Shown in pieces: positions 1 through 11,524 of a stretch of DNA of 64,000 nt. Below the pieces are notes generated by a model. The model saw only the letters and a program-made list of their open reading frames with translations, did not search any database and had not been told where the DNA came from. The translations under genes and the position numbers were made by a program. Origin of the DNA: Apiospora phragmitis (Eukaryota > Ascomycota > Sordariomycetes > Amphisphaeriales > Apiosporaceae); assembly GCA_038363925.1 (NCBI GenBank), contig JAQQWL010000011.1:9114001-9178000 (forward strand), read 5' to 3'. Position 1 is the first letter of the stretch. Every line of letters starts with the position of its first letter.

Positions 1-654
1 ACTTAATAAAACGTATTAAGATTTATATTAATAATACGAAAAAATATTTAAATATATAATAAAAATCGCTTTTATTATTATAATAAATAATAATTTATAA
101 AAACGAAAATAATTAAAATACGCGGGCTTAAAAATATTTATAATAATTTTATTAAAACTATTTATTTTATTAATAAATTAAAATTAATACTTAAATTAAT
201 TATTAAAATAAAAAATATTTATATAAAATATATAAAAAATATCCGTTATTATATATTTAATTTCTTCCCTCATTAATTTATTAAAGCGTTCGTTAGCTTA
301 TAATAATCCCATTATTAGCTCACGGTAATCCATCCCTTGGATCATAGTGATCCATTCTAGCGGCTCACTTAAAGGCGCCGTAATCCCGTTGCTCCTAGCT
401 TATTCGCTAAAGCGGTAATCTAATCGCTCCTCGTCCCGTAGTTCTTTCCTAGCTACTTTCCCGGGTCGGGTCTATCCTTTCGCTATTTAAGTTATCTTCG
501 TAATTATATTCGCACGCTTTTATAATATAAAAAAGTTTATATTAATATAATTAATAATACGATCGATAACTATAACGTCATAGCCTGATCGAGGTATAAT
601 AGTTCCGTTCCGACAGGTAGGGTCTTGGCCGCATGGTTAGGTCGGGTTATAATA
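1..654 (-). repeat. Long terminal repeat of an LTR retrotransposon (partial, RIP-mutated)
   Basis: The reverse complement starting at 654 aligns along its whole length with the solo LTR at 21037-21692. Shared landmarks are the ACCCGACCTAACCATGCGG start block and the later GATCC...GATGGAT...GTGAGCTAA repeats. It is more AT-mutated than that copy. The window begins roughly 30 bp short of the internal end of the LTR, so I cannot tell whether this is a solo LTR or the edge of a full element. It is inserted in the 3' LTR of the copia element to its right. Long LTRs beginning TGTTAC are common in fungal Ty3/gypsy elements, but the superfamily is inferred, not shown. Confidence 0.75.
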
Positions 655-3600
655 TAGAAGCCTTTAGAGTGGCTGTTCTAATATTAGCAGTTTTCTTTTT
701 AAAGGGAAGATCCTCCTCCTTCCCCTTTACTCTTTACTTTTTATTTACTTATTATATAGGCGAAGCTTTTTAATATATACCTTTATTTATATAGTTAATT
801 TATTCGTTAAGATAAGTTATTTAAAAGCTTTATTTAAGGATTTTTTTTATAAAAGCGTCCGCCGGGTTATTTCGTTTATTTATTTAATAAATCTTTATTA
901 TTTCTTTTTTTTTTATACGATTCTTGAAGCGATATAATATTAATTATTAATTATTTCTCGTTTATTATATTAAGCTTTATTAAATACTCGTATAAAGATC
1001 TCGAGTTTATATAAAGGATTATTAGAATTTCTTAAAATTCTAGGCTTTATATAATCTTTTTAAGCGTTATATTTAATACGATACCGTTATTGACGCCGGA
1101 AATTATCCCGTATAACTTATTAATAAGTACGCTTTAAATAACTTTTTTATATTTTATCGAGCTTTAATAAATAATATTACACTAAATTTCGAATCAGTTT
1201 TTTATACGTTCGGTCTTTTAGCCGAGTATAATAAAGTATTCGAATTAAGAAGTTAAGTTTTTATTATTTACGAACGAGCCGTCGATAAAAATATATATTT
1301 TTATATGTTAGAGGTCGAAAGGGATATATTAGAGTCCTTATATCGAGTTCTTAATCTATTAAATAATTCGGGCGTTTAAGTATTCGATATTTTTATCTTT
1401 AAGGGCTTATATTTAAGCTGTGACCGACAGGTTGTACGCTACTTTTAATTAATAGATTAAGACGATATACGCCCCTTTTATATATTAGGAAATATATTGT
1501 TAATCCCGGTCGGTAGTTTTTAAATCTATAAGCTAAAACTATTTAATTTATCTTTTTTATTAGAAGAGGATATTATACGTTTTTAATAAGATTTTATTTC
1601 CGTTAAATTTTACGGGCGTATTTTTTATTAACGTCTTTTTCGGCTTTATACGGAACGTTATTTTTATTAGTTTTTTAATTTTTTTTTTTAAAGAAAAGGT
1701 TTATAACGAAACTAAAGGTATCGTTAATTTATATAATAATAATCTTAAAAATTTTTAAGCCGTTATTTATAAAAAATAAATAAAAGTTATATATAAAAAC
1801 CGTTATTTATAAGTTTTATATATAATATTTATAATATGTTTTAAATTAATATAGTCCGGATTTTATTAAGCCGTATAATAATAATATAATTTATAAAAGC
1901 GTTTTTTTAAAGTATTAAAACTCGAGCTTTTTTAAAAGCTTCGTATATATTATACGAGTAAATTTATTATGCGATTAAATATACGTTTAAGTAATATCCT
2001 ATAGTTTCTTATAAGCTTTAAGGTTTTAAATAAAGGTCGGTTTTAATATAAGTATTAGCTTTTAATTTATTTTTTAAATTATTAGCGATTAAGTAAGGAT
2101 TTTCTCTTTTTTTATATTTCCGTATTTTTAAACGATAAGCCTAGATTTATTATACAGTTTAATATTCTTTTTTTTAATCTTTTATACAAGCCGGGTCTTA
2201 AAGATTTAATAATTATTATAGGCTTTCGGGTTAAATCGGATAAACTCGAATACTTTTTATATAGCGAGGTTATTTATTTCTTCCGTATTCGATTTTTAAA
2301 AAGGGGTTTTAAAGGCCGTAATTATATTATTTTTTTAGAGCTTAACGACTAGGTCGTAATTTTTATATTTTTTCTAGGTAAGGAATACTATTAAGGAATT
2401 ATGTGGAAATAGATATTTTCGGGGTCGGCCTCGACTTTATTACGCGGGAGTTTCGGGCTACTTTATAATAATAACTTCCTTTATTTTGGAGGTAGTGTTA
2501 TCCTTTATTTTAGAGGTAGTGCTATCCTCGCTTTCCGTATTTTTTATAGGTTTTTCGGGTTCCCGGAAATATGGCTTAATTTAGGTAACCTAGAACTCCT
2601 TCGAGCCGTCTGGTATATCGATTCGGATTATACGGTCTTCGATTGCGGCGATCGGGTACGGTCCGGTCTATCCTCTTTTCTTTTGTTATATAAGAACCTT
2701 TGTACGGAGCGGGAGTATAAAAATATTATAAATATACGGTCCGCTCCGGGTATTTAAAGCTCGGTTAATATTAACCTTTGCTTAAATTTTTTATAATATT
2801 TTTATCGCCTTTTATATAGCCTCCGCTCTCGCTTAAATTTCCGGCGATAAAGGCGAACTCGTATTAATTCAAGGATATACTCCGAAGATAAAAAGTGTTA
2901 AAACGAGCCCATCCGGGCCGGCAATATTGTTTAAAATTTTTACCGCTATTTAAAAGACCGTCTCCGGGTTTATACGGTTACTTAGCTTTTTTTATAAGAT
3001 ATTATATGTTCGGCGGAACGGAGCGTACGTTTTTTTAATTTTTTTTACTATTTAATAAGTTTCGATTAATATTTATTTATATATAATTCTTATTATTTAT
3101 ATATAATTCTTATTATTTATATATAATTTTAAAACTTTTTTTAAAAATAAGTTCCGGGGTTATACGAGATATTATTTAAGAAGCTTTAATAGATATATAT
3201 TTAATATTTATAAAATATATTTTAAATATTTTATACGTTAAATAATTTTAAAAATATAATTATTTAAAAGGATATATTAGTATTAATAATATATAGTACG
3301 TTTTATTTATTAATATATATAATATCGATAATAATTTTATAATTAAAATCGTACGAGTCCTAAAATAAGAATTTAAACCGCCGTGATACCGGGTTATGTG
3401 TTTAATACTAGGAGTAGAATTTCTAGATTTCGTTAAGGATAGAAATTTCGACGTTATCGTGGCTAGTATTTTTTAAGAGGTTGTATAGCCTTTCCGTATA
3501 GGGATGTTCGAACCGACGGTAAAAGTATTAAAGCTATACTTCGGTAAGGTATACCGTTATTTCTATATAATTAATATTAAAAAATAAATATCCCTATTTC

Positions 3601-6337
3601 TTAATAACCGGGAATATTTTTTTATCGGTTTATATAATAACGTTAAGGATATTATTATAATATATTTTAAATTTATCGATATTATATAGCGATAATAAGA
3701 AAAGGGTTTAAATCTTAAAAATATAATATTTCGTTATTTTTAGCTAGTTCTGTATATTAAAAGTATTAATTAATAATATTAAAAGTAAGTTATTAAATTT
3801 GATCTCGGCCGATCTAGGAATTTAGTTGATCTAGGTATCCGGGTTTTTTTATATATAAGCTTCGGCTTAGAGCTTGCCGACTATCGAGAGCTATATAGTA
3901 CCGGTATTTTAGAGTTTACCCTGGTATACCTAGTTATATTAGCCGTTTAGGCTAAATTGATCTGCTTGTATAGTAAGTTTTAAAAAATAGATATCTTTTT
4001 TTATAAGCCGGTAAAGGAACGTAGCGTCCGTTAAGTAGATAATTCTTTGCCGTATATTTTTTAAATTAATATAGTTATAGTTTTCTTCGTTATTAAGGTT
4101 TTTTTATGGTTTTTTTTAATTTTATATAAATATTTCGTATTTTTTTAATACGAGAAAACTTTATTCGATAGCTTTGTACGCTTAAAGGTATTAGGTTTAT
4201 ATTCGAGATTACTCTTTAAACGAATAATTTATTAATTAATATTTTTATTTTTAATAAACTCGGCACGTTTTTTTTTTAAAACGGCTTATTTCTGTATATT
4301 AATTTAAGTTAGAACGGTGTTATTATTTATTAGTTTTAATTATTAAAGAATGCCGGTTTATTCTCGTAAAGGGGTTTATTATTATAAAACGGCTTATTCT
4401 TTTTCGTATAGTTATTAATAAAGCGTTTATTAATTATATACGTTTTAAAAGTTATTTCTAGCGGTAATCCTTTTATTAAGTAGCCGGTTATTATTTTTCG
4501 GTTTATCGCGGTATTTAATGAGGCTTGGAGGTTAGAAAATAAACCTTTATATATTAGCTGCCGGTGGATAAGGGCCGGTTCGAGCTCGAGAACTCTTCGG
4601 TAGGTTTGTATAATAAAAGTATAAAGGTTTTTTTTTTTTAGAATTTTATTCCGAAAGCTCGTTATACGCGGGTTAGTTTATTGAATAATATTTTTAAAAA
4701 TTTTAAAAGCGATTTCTCGGGGTTTTTTATTTTTAATTATATGAATATAATATTCGTTTAATTCGTATAATATTAAGTATAGGTTATTAAATTGTTAAAA
4801 TATTTATCGAAATCGGTATATATCTGGTCTTATTTTTTATTTAAGCCGATATAGCTTAAATAAAAGTTTACCGTACGGCCGGCTAAGATATTTAAGAAAA
4901 TCGCGTAATATTAGTTTTTTAAAATATTTAGTTAACGGCAGGTTTTGATAAAGAATTATATTTTATTGGTAAAAATATTATACGGTACGTTAGTATAATC
5001 GTTAATCTTTTTTTATATTTTAAAAAATAAAACGATTTTAAAGCTATTTATTTTCCCGTTATAAATAATTCGAGTTAATAAGATATTATATATAATAATA
5101 TATACCGGGTTAAACGTTTACGTATTAATATTAAGTATTTAATTAAAAGCGAGGAAAAGAATAATATTTTAAGAGGTTTTAATACCGGGTATACCGGGAT
5201 ATATAGCTAGGAAAGAGGGATATCGGTAATCGGGGTTTAGTTATATGGCTAGTTATATTGTGTAGGTTTCCCGCGTTTCTTATTTTATTATATAATTTTC
5301 GGCCGGTTATTTTATTAGGTTTTATACGGTATTTTTTTTTTAAACGGTCGGAGGTCGGCGTTATTATTTCGGTTTAAGCGATAGGATATATCGGTATATA
5401 ATAAGCTTTATTAATTTCCCGGTTATTATATTATTGTTAGGAGTATTAATTCCGTTCTTTTTTTAGTATGTAAAAAAAGTTTTTAAAAATATACGATTAA
5501 TATTTTTAAATACTTTTTCTATTTATTTAACGAAATCGTAAACGAATTATTTTATAAGGGTATTTTTTATAATTTTAAAAGAATAATAATCGTAAAGGTA
5601 TTATACGGCGTATATCGTTAATTCCTTTTTTATTATTTCGAGTAACGTCGGGTCCGGCTCGTTATCCTATTTCTCGAGGTTAATATTTATTTTTTAAACC
5701 CCGAGTTTTATTCTTGTAGTCGCTATAGTTTTTTTATACGTAATCTCGGGTTCGTTTTTAAATACTTTAAACGGCTTAAACGTTTAAGGGATTTTAAATT
5801 GTTTAATATTAGGGTCTTAGCCTAATTAAGGGGTATTAGGGGTAGACGTTATTATTAAGGTACTATTTAATTAGTTCGTACGACGTTATTTTTAAGTATA
5901 AAGTAATATATAATTTAATTAATTTTCCGACCGTATTATAACTTAGTTTCTTTTTTTCGATATTCGTTTTAAAAAAAAAAATTTAAACTTTATATAAAAA
6001 AAATAGCTTTATTTTTTTTAAAGATTTAAGAATCTTTTTAAACTACTTAGTACCGTCGCCCTATTTATATATTAGTATAAAACCGTTTTTTTACTCTTAT
6101 TAATTTATAATTATTTCGTATAATTATTAATTAATATTAAATAAGCTTTTTAATACGTATATACGTTATATAAGGGTTAAAACGGTATTTATATTCTATT
6201 TATTTCTTTTATTTATTAATTAGCGGGAAGCCGCTAGCGCTTACCTTCTCGTACGAGGAGCTAATAATCCGTGCGTCGCACGCACGTGACGCCCCTTTTA
6301 AGAGGTGCTAGAAGCCCTTGGAGTGGCTGTTCTAATA
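655..6337 (-). mobile_element. Ty1/copia-type LTR retrotransposon A (RIP-degraded, cut in its 3' LTR)
   Basis: On the minus strand this is collinear with the complete copia element at 26502-32329 and nearly as long (internal part 684-6134, about 5.45 kb). Its 5' LTR is 6135-6337. Only 29 bp of the 3' LTR remain (655-683), because the LTR at 1-654 is inserted there. Pol-like coding sequence can be recognised only through stop codons created by C-to-T and G-to-A changes, so the element is dead. Immediately right of 6337 the sequence continues as gypsy integrase, so this element is itself an insertion in a gypsy element. Confidence 0.85.
6135..6337 (-). repeat. 5' LTR of copia element A (203 bp)
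   Basis: Read on the minus strand it starts TATTAGAACAGCCACTCC and ends TTATTTAATA, the RIP-altered forms of TG...CA. It has exactly the same 203-bp length as both LTRs of the copia element at 26502-32329 and aligns with them throughout. Confidence 0.85.
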
Positions 6338-9330
6338 AAACGTTACTCCGAGTATAATTATTATAAATATATTACGATAACCTTTTTAATAACTATTTCG
6401 GGCGTAATTATATAATAAAACTCTTCGAAAAAAAGTTTTATTAGCCCGATCTATAAAAGGACGTAGCTATATATATAAAAGCCTACGTTATATATTTCGG
6501 CTTTAAAACGAAATATTATTATTTATATAATAAACTTATTTCGTTACCTTAATTTAATTATTTAAAAAAAAAGTATAATATAAACTTTATTATAAACTTA
6601 CTTAACTCTTTTTATAAACGATAATTCGTTAATATTATTTTTATAATAATAAACCGATATAATAAACTATCCTTTTTTCCCCCCTATTAAAAATAATTAA
6701 TACCGTTAAACTAGTATAGCTATTTTATAAAAAGATCGAGTACTAGTTTAATAGCCTAAAAGGGCTCTTTTTAAATAAGGGCTCGATTTTTATTAATAAT
6801 TTCTAGTTATAACTTTATTTCGAAAATAAAATAAAATTAAAGTATTCGATAACATTTTATTTATAAATAAACGGCTAAACCGAAAGAATAAACTAGGTTT
6901 TCGAAATATATTTAAAATATTATATAACGAAATATTTTAAACTACAACTAAATTTATTATATATAGTATTTTATATTATTAATTTTTTAATAAATTTAAT
7001 AATAAAGCTATCGCTATTCGAAGTTATATATAATTATTGACTAAATTTTCGTATATTTATTAAAAACGACTCTTTTATAAAAAGGGTATTAATAATTAAA
7101 AATAAGTTATTAAAACTATAAAATTTATAAATAAAAATAAAAGAACGTTAGAAAAAAGTAATAAAATTTTAAGCGAAATATTATAATTCTTATTATAAAT
7201 TAATTACTTTTAGAATTAAATAAATAATAAATCTTTTTATTAAGAATTTAAAGGTTTAAAATAAGAAACTAGCCCTAAAATTCGTCGGTCCGTTCCGAGT
7301 TCTCGAATATATCGAGACGTTAGCGTACCGGCTAGCTTTATTAAAGAAATATTCCCGCCTTCACGATATATTTCTTATTTAATTATTAAAGCTATAGAAA
7401 GTAATATCCTTTAATACCTTATTAATACCGGAACTAAAAAATAACGAGGAGTGGGAAATAGAGGAGGTTAAGGAAAAGATGCGTTAAGAAAGGCGATAAT
7501 ATTATTTAATAAAATAAAAGGGTTAGCTTACTAAATATAATTAATAAAAACTGGCCGAGAATTTAATAAACGCCTTTATAAAAGTAGCTTAATATAAAAA
7601 AAATTAGGTTATATTACTAGCTATAAAACGGAAAAGCAGGTCTTATAAATTATTATTATAAAGGTAAAACCGGCCTCGAAACCTTTATTATTTATTTATT
7701 TAATTAGTTTAAAAAAAGGTTAAAGCTAGACCCCGATAAAATTCGAACCTATTTATTTAAATAATAAAACTAGAAAATCTACGCCTTATTAATCGGCTAC
7801 GGGGTTCGTATTACGCCGGGGAATTTATTTTATTACGGAAAAAAAACCAGAATAAAAACCTAACGGTACGATTATTTAAAACGCTAAGCCTAAAAGGCTT
7901 AACTCGTTTTTAAGATAGGTAGCCTAGTTTTTAGCGATATTTTTATAAAAGGAGGCGAAAAGTATGAAAGCTCGTTTTTTAATAAAACTAAGGGCTATAT
8001 TTTAAATAATAAAACCGCGGTCGCGATAAAAGAGGCGTAATAGGACTATAGTTTTAAAAACGTCGGCTTTTTTTATAATTTAATAAAATATTAACGGAAT
8101 AAACCCGTAATTAATAAGTATAGGGTACTTATAATATTAATATCGAGGGGGGCGAAACGTTTATATAGGGCGTTTTTTCGCGAGGCGTACTTTTAGCGGT
8201 AAACGATTAAGCTTATTTATTCGTAATATTACCGTTAATAAAACGGGGTTAAAACTTAAAAACTTACCGTAGAAATCTTATTATTTTAATAAACTTCTTC
8301 GAGCCGGAGATTCCGAACTAGGCCTTATAACCTTTTACCACGCGGTAAAAAAAAAACGACGAAACGGTATAAAATACTGCCCGTATAACGGCGGAGCTCA
8401 ATAAGAAAAATAAAGGTATTATTATTATTAACCTTTTAAAAGTATTCTACTAAGTTTAAAAACACGATAATAACGATTTAGAAATTTCCGATTAGCGCGT
8501 TAAGAACCTATTAAGAAAGCTTAGTTAAAACGCCCTAAAAACGAATCGATATAATAAATTTATAGCCTCGTAAATTTTATTATTATTATAATAACTTATT
8601 TTAAAGTTAAATTAGCCGCAGGCTAGGGATCGGGGGTAATAAAAAAGTAATTAAACTCGGGGCGCTCGTTAATAAAAGGTTTATAAACGGAAGCTTATAA
8701 TAAAACGTAAAAATAATAGGATAAATTAAGCGTAATAAATAAAGTACCGCCGTTATAATTATTAAATAATTAAATATATTAAAAAGCGGCGGCTATTATA
8801 ATATAAAAAAAGAGATTTATAATAATTTTTATTTAAAAGCGTATAAATAAATAACGAAATTGTAATACGAAATAACGGATTATTATTAATTAAAGCAGAA
8901 AAAGTTAATTAAATTTTAAAATAACCGTATTTTAAAATTACGAGGGGCTTATCGCAATTATTTATATATTTACTTAAAGATATTCGCTAACGCGTTAATA
9001 ATATAATACGCGATCCCCTTACTTTTATTTACCCTACACCCTTACTACCTCTTACTAAAGCACCTTGTAAAAATTACGGGACATATTCGTTTCTACCACT
9101 TAAAGATCTTACATTAAAGATATAGCAAGGACTGCTAAATAGAGGGGGGGATAATTATAACAGGATAGAGGAAGCATCCGTACATCCTATAGCTCCGGGC
9201 CCCTCTCCTTCTAATTTCTTTATAATATCCCATATTCCCGTAGAGAATATATACGAGACAAGCGTTAACTTTATTCTATTACACCTGTATACTACTAATA
9301 CCTAGGGATCGATACACTTTTATATACCCT
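6338..9330 (+). mobile_element. Ty3/gypsy chromodomain retrotransposon fragment (3' half, RIP-degraded)
   Basis: Translation of the plus strand from 6345, ignoring RIP stops, gives a gypsy integrase in order. First come the integrase zinc-binding and core regions (6.4-7.0 kb). Next is the C-terminal motif KFVGPFRVLEYIETLAYRLA followed by KYSRLHDIF (about 7.27-7.38 kb). Last is a chromodomain-like EWEIEEVKEK...YLIKWKG-type stretch (about 7.44-7.58 kb). The 5' half (gag, protease, RT) is absent because copia A interrupts it. The right part, 7.64-9.0 kb, is AT-rich and I could not assign it. A purine-rich run AGAGGGGGGG at about 9143-9152 followed by a less mutated block to about 9330 may be the polypurine tract and 3' LTR; those ends are approximate. 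Confidence 0.7.
7640..9000. other. Unassigned RIP-mutated AT-rich stretch downstream of the gypsy chromodomain
   Basis: No open reading frame survives. Degraded coding-like runs exist on the plus strand (for example around 8140-8560), but I could not match them to gag, pol or a transposase. It may be an extra ORF or untranslated 3' part of the gypsy element, or another insertion. Confidence 0.4.
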
Positions 9331-10412
9331 TATACGAATTAATAGAGTTAAGATTTTACTAGTTTAAAACGTATTATAATTATTACGTATAGAATTTAAA
9401 AATAGTTATATTAATATACGACGCTTATTTATTATTTATTACGGAGGGACCGGATATTTTCGATATTATAGTAATATAAACCGACGATAAGTTTAGCTTC
9501 GTTATAGCCCTTTTTTCTTAAAAAGAGGAAGAAAAGCTAGTAAAGGAATGATTTCGTACGAAATTAAAGAGTATCTTAACCGAAAATACGCCGATCGAGT
9601 TTAATAGAGGTAAGATTCGATTAGAATTATAAGATATTTTTTTTAAATAAAAAGAATAGGTTAATTAATTAAAGCTTATTAACTTTAAAATTATTAATAA
9701 AAACTAATAATACGTCTCTTAGCGTATAAAAAAAGTATATTTAGTATTTATATATTAACTAGAGGTAGCGTACGACTTGTTTACCGCCGCTTAAGTATAA
9801 ACTTTAAAAGATAAGAATATCGAGAGCTTAAATATACGGATTAATTAATAAATCTAGAATCCGATACGCGGCTTAAAATATATCCCGTTTAATCTTTATT
9901 ATGTAAAGATATATATCTTTACCGACGGTTTTTTCGTAAATAATAAAGACTTAATATCCTAGCTCGAATATTTAATTATTTCAGGTTAAAAGCTTAGCCG
10001 TACGAGGGACTAATTCGAAATCTAAAGTAATATTATTTATTAGAACTTAACGAAATATAAGAGAATTACTCGAAGCGTATTAATTAACGAACTATACGGT
10101 ATAATTTCCGGTATTAATAATAATATTATACTTAATATTATATTAAAAAGAATTATACGGAGTTTTAGATTTTAAGAGGTATTAATAATCCTTTATATAA
10201 ACTCGAGATTATTTTATAAATACTTAATTAAATTAAGAACGACGAACGAGAAAAGACTAATAATTAATATTATATCGCTCCGAGAATTGTACGAAAAAAG
10301 GGAGATCTCGGAGATCTATTAGGTCGACGGCCGAGATAACCCTGTAAACGCTTTTATTAAGAAATCTTTAAATAAAGCCCTTGAATAGCTAGTATTAATT
10401 AATAGGTTAACC

Positions 10413-10542
10413 TATTACGATCGGCGGGTTGGTCCCCCGCGGGGTAGTACTTAAGGCGTAGAATTGGATAGAAATAACCCGAAGAGTCATTTCCGAAGCT
10501 TTTACTTTATAGCGTAGTAGTTAGTCTATACATATTATAATA
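10413..10542 (+). repeat. Left terminal repeat of the TRIM-like element
   Basis: 130 bp. It differs from the right copy mainly by C/T and A/G transitions plus one extra C in the CCCCC run near 10435, as expected after RIP of an initially identical pair. Confidence 0.75.
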
Positions 10543-10588
10543 TAATAACTCTTCGCCCCTATTAAATAAGAGACGTGGGTTCGATTCC
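10510..10588 (+). promoter_or_regulatory. RNA polymerase III-type A box and B box pair
   Basis: TAGCGTAGTAGT (10510-10521) fits the tRNA A-box consensus TRGYNNARNNGG apart from its end, where RIP-like change would explain the mismatch. GGTTCGATTCC (10578-10588) is a full match to the B box. Between them, CTCTT (10549-10553) and AAGAG (10568-10572) could pair like an anticodon stem, and GTGGG/CCTAT around the B box could pair like a T stem. I could not build a full cloverleaf: the acceptor stem does not close. I therefore call promoter-like boxes rather than a tRNA gene. Confidence 0.5.
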
Positions 10589-10777
10589 TATACTTATTAA
10601 ATAGGAGTTCTCTTTAACTACCTAGGCAAGATCGCTAGTAAGTAGGTAAGGCCTTATACGGACTAGTTACTCGTATAAAAGCTTTAAAGTTTCTCTATAC
10701 CGAGCTTAAGTAAATCATATAGTACTAAGGGTTTATCGCCCTAGGTATAAAAGCATGCCTTTAGAAAGAGGGTATAG

Positions 10778-10906
10778 TGTTACGATCGGCGGGTTAGTCC
10801 CCGCGGGGTAGCACTTAAAGCGTAGAATTAGACAGAAATAACCCGAAGAGTTATTTCCGAAGCTTTTACTTTATAGCGCAGTAGTTAGTCCATACACACT
10901 ATAATA
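10778..10906 (+). repeat. Right terminal repeat of the TRIM-like element
   Basis: 129 bp, less mutated than the left copy. It keeps the TG start and sequences such as CCATACACACTATAATA at the end. It is followed directly by the TAACC duplication. Confidence 0.75.
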
Positions 10907-11317
10907 TAACCGTACGCGTAAAAGCGTACGTCGAGAGATTAGACTTATACGGCGAGTAAAAAAAGAGGAGAAAGAGAGATATCTTTTTTTTAACGGGGTG
11001 TAACGTATTTCGATATACGACGGCGTACTTATTACTATTACTACTTTTATTATAATTATTATTTTTAAACTATTCCTTTTAATTTATAACGAGAAGTAAT
11101 ATATATAAATATACGATAACTTTCTTTATTATTATTACTACGAAGGGACCTGCTACTTAACTAAGTTAACGTTAAGAAGGTATAATATTACCTATACGGC
11201 TCAGGTAGGTACCGAATACCGGATTGGCGTAACCCATCCGTACGAGACCCTTACGGAGGGAAGACTCGTTTTAAAAGGGGAGCTACCCAAGTCTATTATT
11301 AAAACAAAAACTGCTAG

Positions 11318-11524
11318 TATTAGAATAACAGGAATTGAGGTTTTTTATATTACCTTAAAAGGGGTGCTACGTACCTACGCGTACGAACCCCTTTCTGTTT
11401 TATTAAGAGGGGCATACGATGCCCCTCGTAGCTCGTACTAAAGATAGATATAAATAATAGAATATAACGATTGAACCCCGATTAAACCCGGAACCTGTAC
11501 GTACGTACGAAAGCTTATTTAATA
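11318..11524 (+). repeat. 3' LTR of copia element B (207 bp)
   Basis: It starts TATTAGAATAACAGG and ends GAAAGCTTATTTAATA, like the other copia LTRs, and is preceded by AAAACAAAAACTGC at the polypurine-tract position. The centre (CCCCTTTCTG... GGGGCATACG) differs from the 203-bp family, so this is a related subfamily rather than the same one. Confidence 0.7.

Larger units (their letters stand above)
10413..10906 (+). mobile_element. TRIM-like small LTR element (494 bp) with tRNA-like internal promoter boxes
   Basis: Two direct repeats, 10413-10542 and 10778-10906, are about 130 bp each. Each starts TATTACGATC/TGTTACGATC and ends ATAATA. They flank a 235-bp non-coding internal part. The unit is bounded by a perfect 5-bp direct duplication, TAACC, at 10408-10412 and 10907-10911, and removing it makes the interrupted copia coding sequence continuous. 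A purine-rich run (AGAAAGAGGG, 10763-10772) precedes the right repeat, as a polypurine tract should. There is no room for gag or pol, so mobility would depend on another element. A-box and B-box matches lie across the left repeat and internal part. Confidence 0.75.
9340..11524 (+). mobile_element. Ty1/copia-type retrotransposon B (3' part, RIP-degraded)
   Basis: The plus strand from about 9.34 kb is collinear with the 3' end of the complete copia element (its 31.0-32.1 kb region). It includes the RT end and the RNase H domain (about 9.85-10.41 kb), with recognisable tracts for HWNSTKYKRITRS-like and ELYG-like motifs across frames. The reading continues after 10912 once the small element 10413-10906 is skipped. 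The 3' LTR is 11318-11524. The 5' part is missing at the junction with the gypsy fragment, consistent with the gypsy element having inserted into this copia. Confidence 0.7.

Noticed and set aside
10510..10588. A functional tRNA gene
   Set aside because: A and B boxes are present, but no acceptor stem closes and the D-arm region is too long.
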